DNA from: Ignavibacteria bacterium
GTDB taxonomy: Bacteria > Bacteroidota > Ignavibacteria > Ignavibacteriales > Ignavibacteriaceae
Reading direction: 5' to 3'
DNA length: 5,103 nucleotides
NCBI GenBank assembly: GCA_029863735.1
Contig: JAOTUT010000157.1
Coordinates: forward strand, 1-5,103
The translations under genes and the position numbers were made by a program. Of this stretch, positions 4,985-5,103 are shown piece by piece. The notes beneath the pieces are model-generated. The model saw only the letters and a program-made list of their open reading frames with translations. It did no database searches and had not been told where the DNA came from. Each line of letters starts with the position of its first letter. Positions within the stretch are counted from its first letter, which is position 1.

Positions 4985-5103
4985 TTACTGCAGTTTAAAT
5001 ACTATTGGTATTGACACCCATATTTTATGAGGATTCCCTTTTCTTTTGGGAATAGTAAAATTTACTCTACTTATTGCATTCATTGCAGCTACATCATAAG
5101 GCT
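4985..5103 (-). CDS. TonB-family protein, C-terminal end (5' part outside window)
   Basis: On the - strand an open frame enters from the right edge and ends at TAA (4987-4985), giving 38 residues that end in IPKRKGNPHKIWVSIPIVFK plus LQ. This matches the end of the TonB C-terminal domain: a helix with AAMNAI, then the pattern P-x-K-x-x-G-x-P, then an alternating hydrophobic strand ending P-I-x-F-K-L. TonB proteins span the periplasm and pass energy from the ExbB/ExbD motor to outer-membrane receptors, with this domain touching the receptor's TonB box. The N-terminal anchor and proline-rich part are outside the window, so it may instead be a protein that merely carries a TonB_C domain. The last base of the stop codon is the first base of the attC inverse core, so the gene appears to be the cargo of the preceding cassette. 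Confidence 0.75.
   Translation of the reverse strand, partial: PYDVAAMNAISRVNFTIPKRKGNPHKIWVSIPIVFKLQ

Larger units (their letters stand above)
4712..4985 (-). other. Very long attC-like site (274 bp) behind the TonB-family gene
   Basis: On the - strand the first arm is ACATAAC (4979-4985; one mismatch to RYYYAAC) followed by CAGCGCCTCAACACCGACC, nearly the same as the arm at 2920-2948. The second arm is TTAGGCGCAACGTC plus the core GTTAGGC (4712-4718), nearly the same as the R' arm of the 131-bp site. Both arms are therefore recognisable members of one attC family in the right order and orientation. The distance between cores is about twice that of ordinary attC sites. The spacer (4734-4956) has no credible gene; it holds an A/T-rich part (about 4876-4950) and two hairpins (4770-4795, 4835-4872). 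A second GTTAGGC lies 15 bp inside the R' core (4727-4733). Alternatives are an attC enlarged by inserted repeats, or the fused remains of two sites. Confidence 0.6.

Noticed and set aside
2906..4985. CRISPR array or transposon ends as explanation for the repeated blocks
   Set aside because: The repeats are few, widely spaced by genes, oriented as paired arms with GTTAGGC/GCCTAAC cores, and no transposase or regular spacer pattern is present.

Overview
The window looks like chromosomal DNA of an AT-rich Gram-negative bacterium of the Bacteroidota/Ignavibacteriota/Chlorobiota type. Reasons: most genes start in A/T-rich leaders without Shine-Dalgarno motifs, there is a TonB C-terminal domain (so an outer membrane), and MacB/FtsX-type permeases occur as tandem paralogues. 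The phylum is an inference; no rRNA or marker gene is present.

Left part (1-2905, + strand): three consecutive paralogous MacB-like ABC transporter permeases. The first is cut by the window edge and only its C-terminal 116 residues are seen. The second starts at the base after the stop codon of the first. The third follows after an 86-bp AT-rich gap. Each ends in the same FtsX membrane module and a LRYE tail. The ATP-binding partner is not in the window. The periplasmic domains differ much more than the FtsX modules, so the set may form one transporter with different permease halves, or several.

Right part (2906-5103, read on the - strand): a stretch of integron-type gene cassettes running right to left. 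The order is the C-terminal end of a TonB-family gene (cut by the right edge), a very long attC-like site (4712-4985), a class I SAM-dependent methyltransferase with an N-terminal membrane anchor, a second attC-like site of 131 bp (3478-3608) with a perfect 11-bp hairpin inside it, a DinB-like gene, and one arm of a third attC (2920-2948). That last arm lies only 14 bp beyond the stop codon of the third permease; its other arm is missing. The three sites share sequence (GGCGGTCGGTGTTGAGG-type L box, GTTAGGC/GCCTAAC cores), as expected for a chromosomal (sedentary) integron. No integrase is visible. The orientation predicts that intI and attI lie beyond the right edge.

Most unusual points: the 274-bp attC-like site carries two hairpins with the same architecture (GCC, GTA, variable inner stem, GAA, GGC); the array ends in a half-attC directly behind a chromosomal gene; and the DinB cassette has higher GC and a real Shine-Dalgarno sequence, unlike its neighbours.
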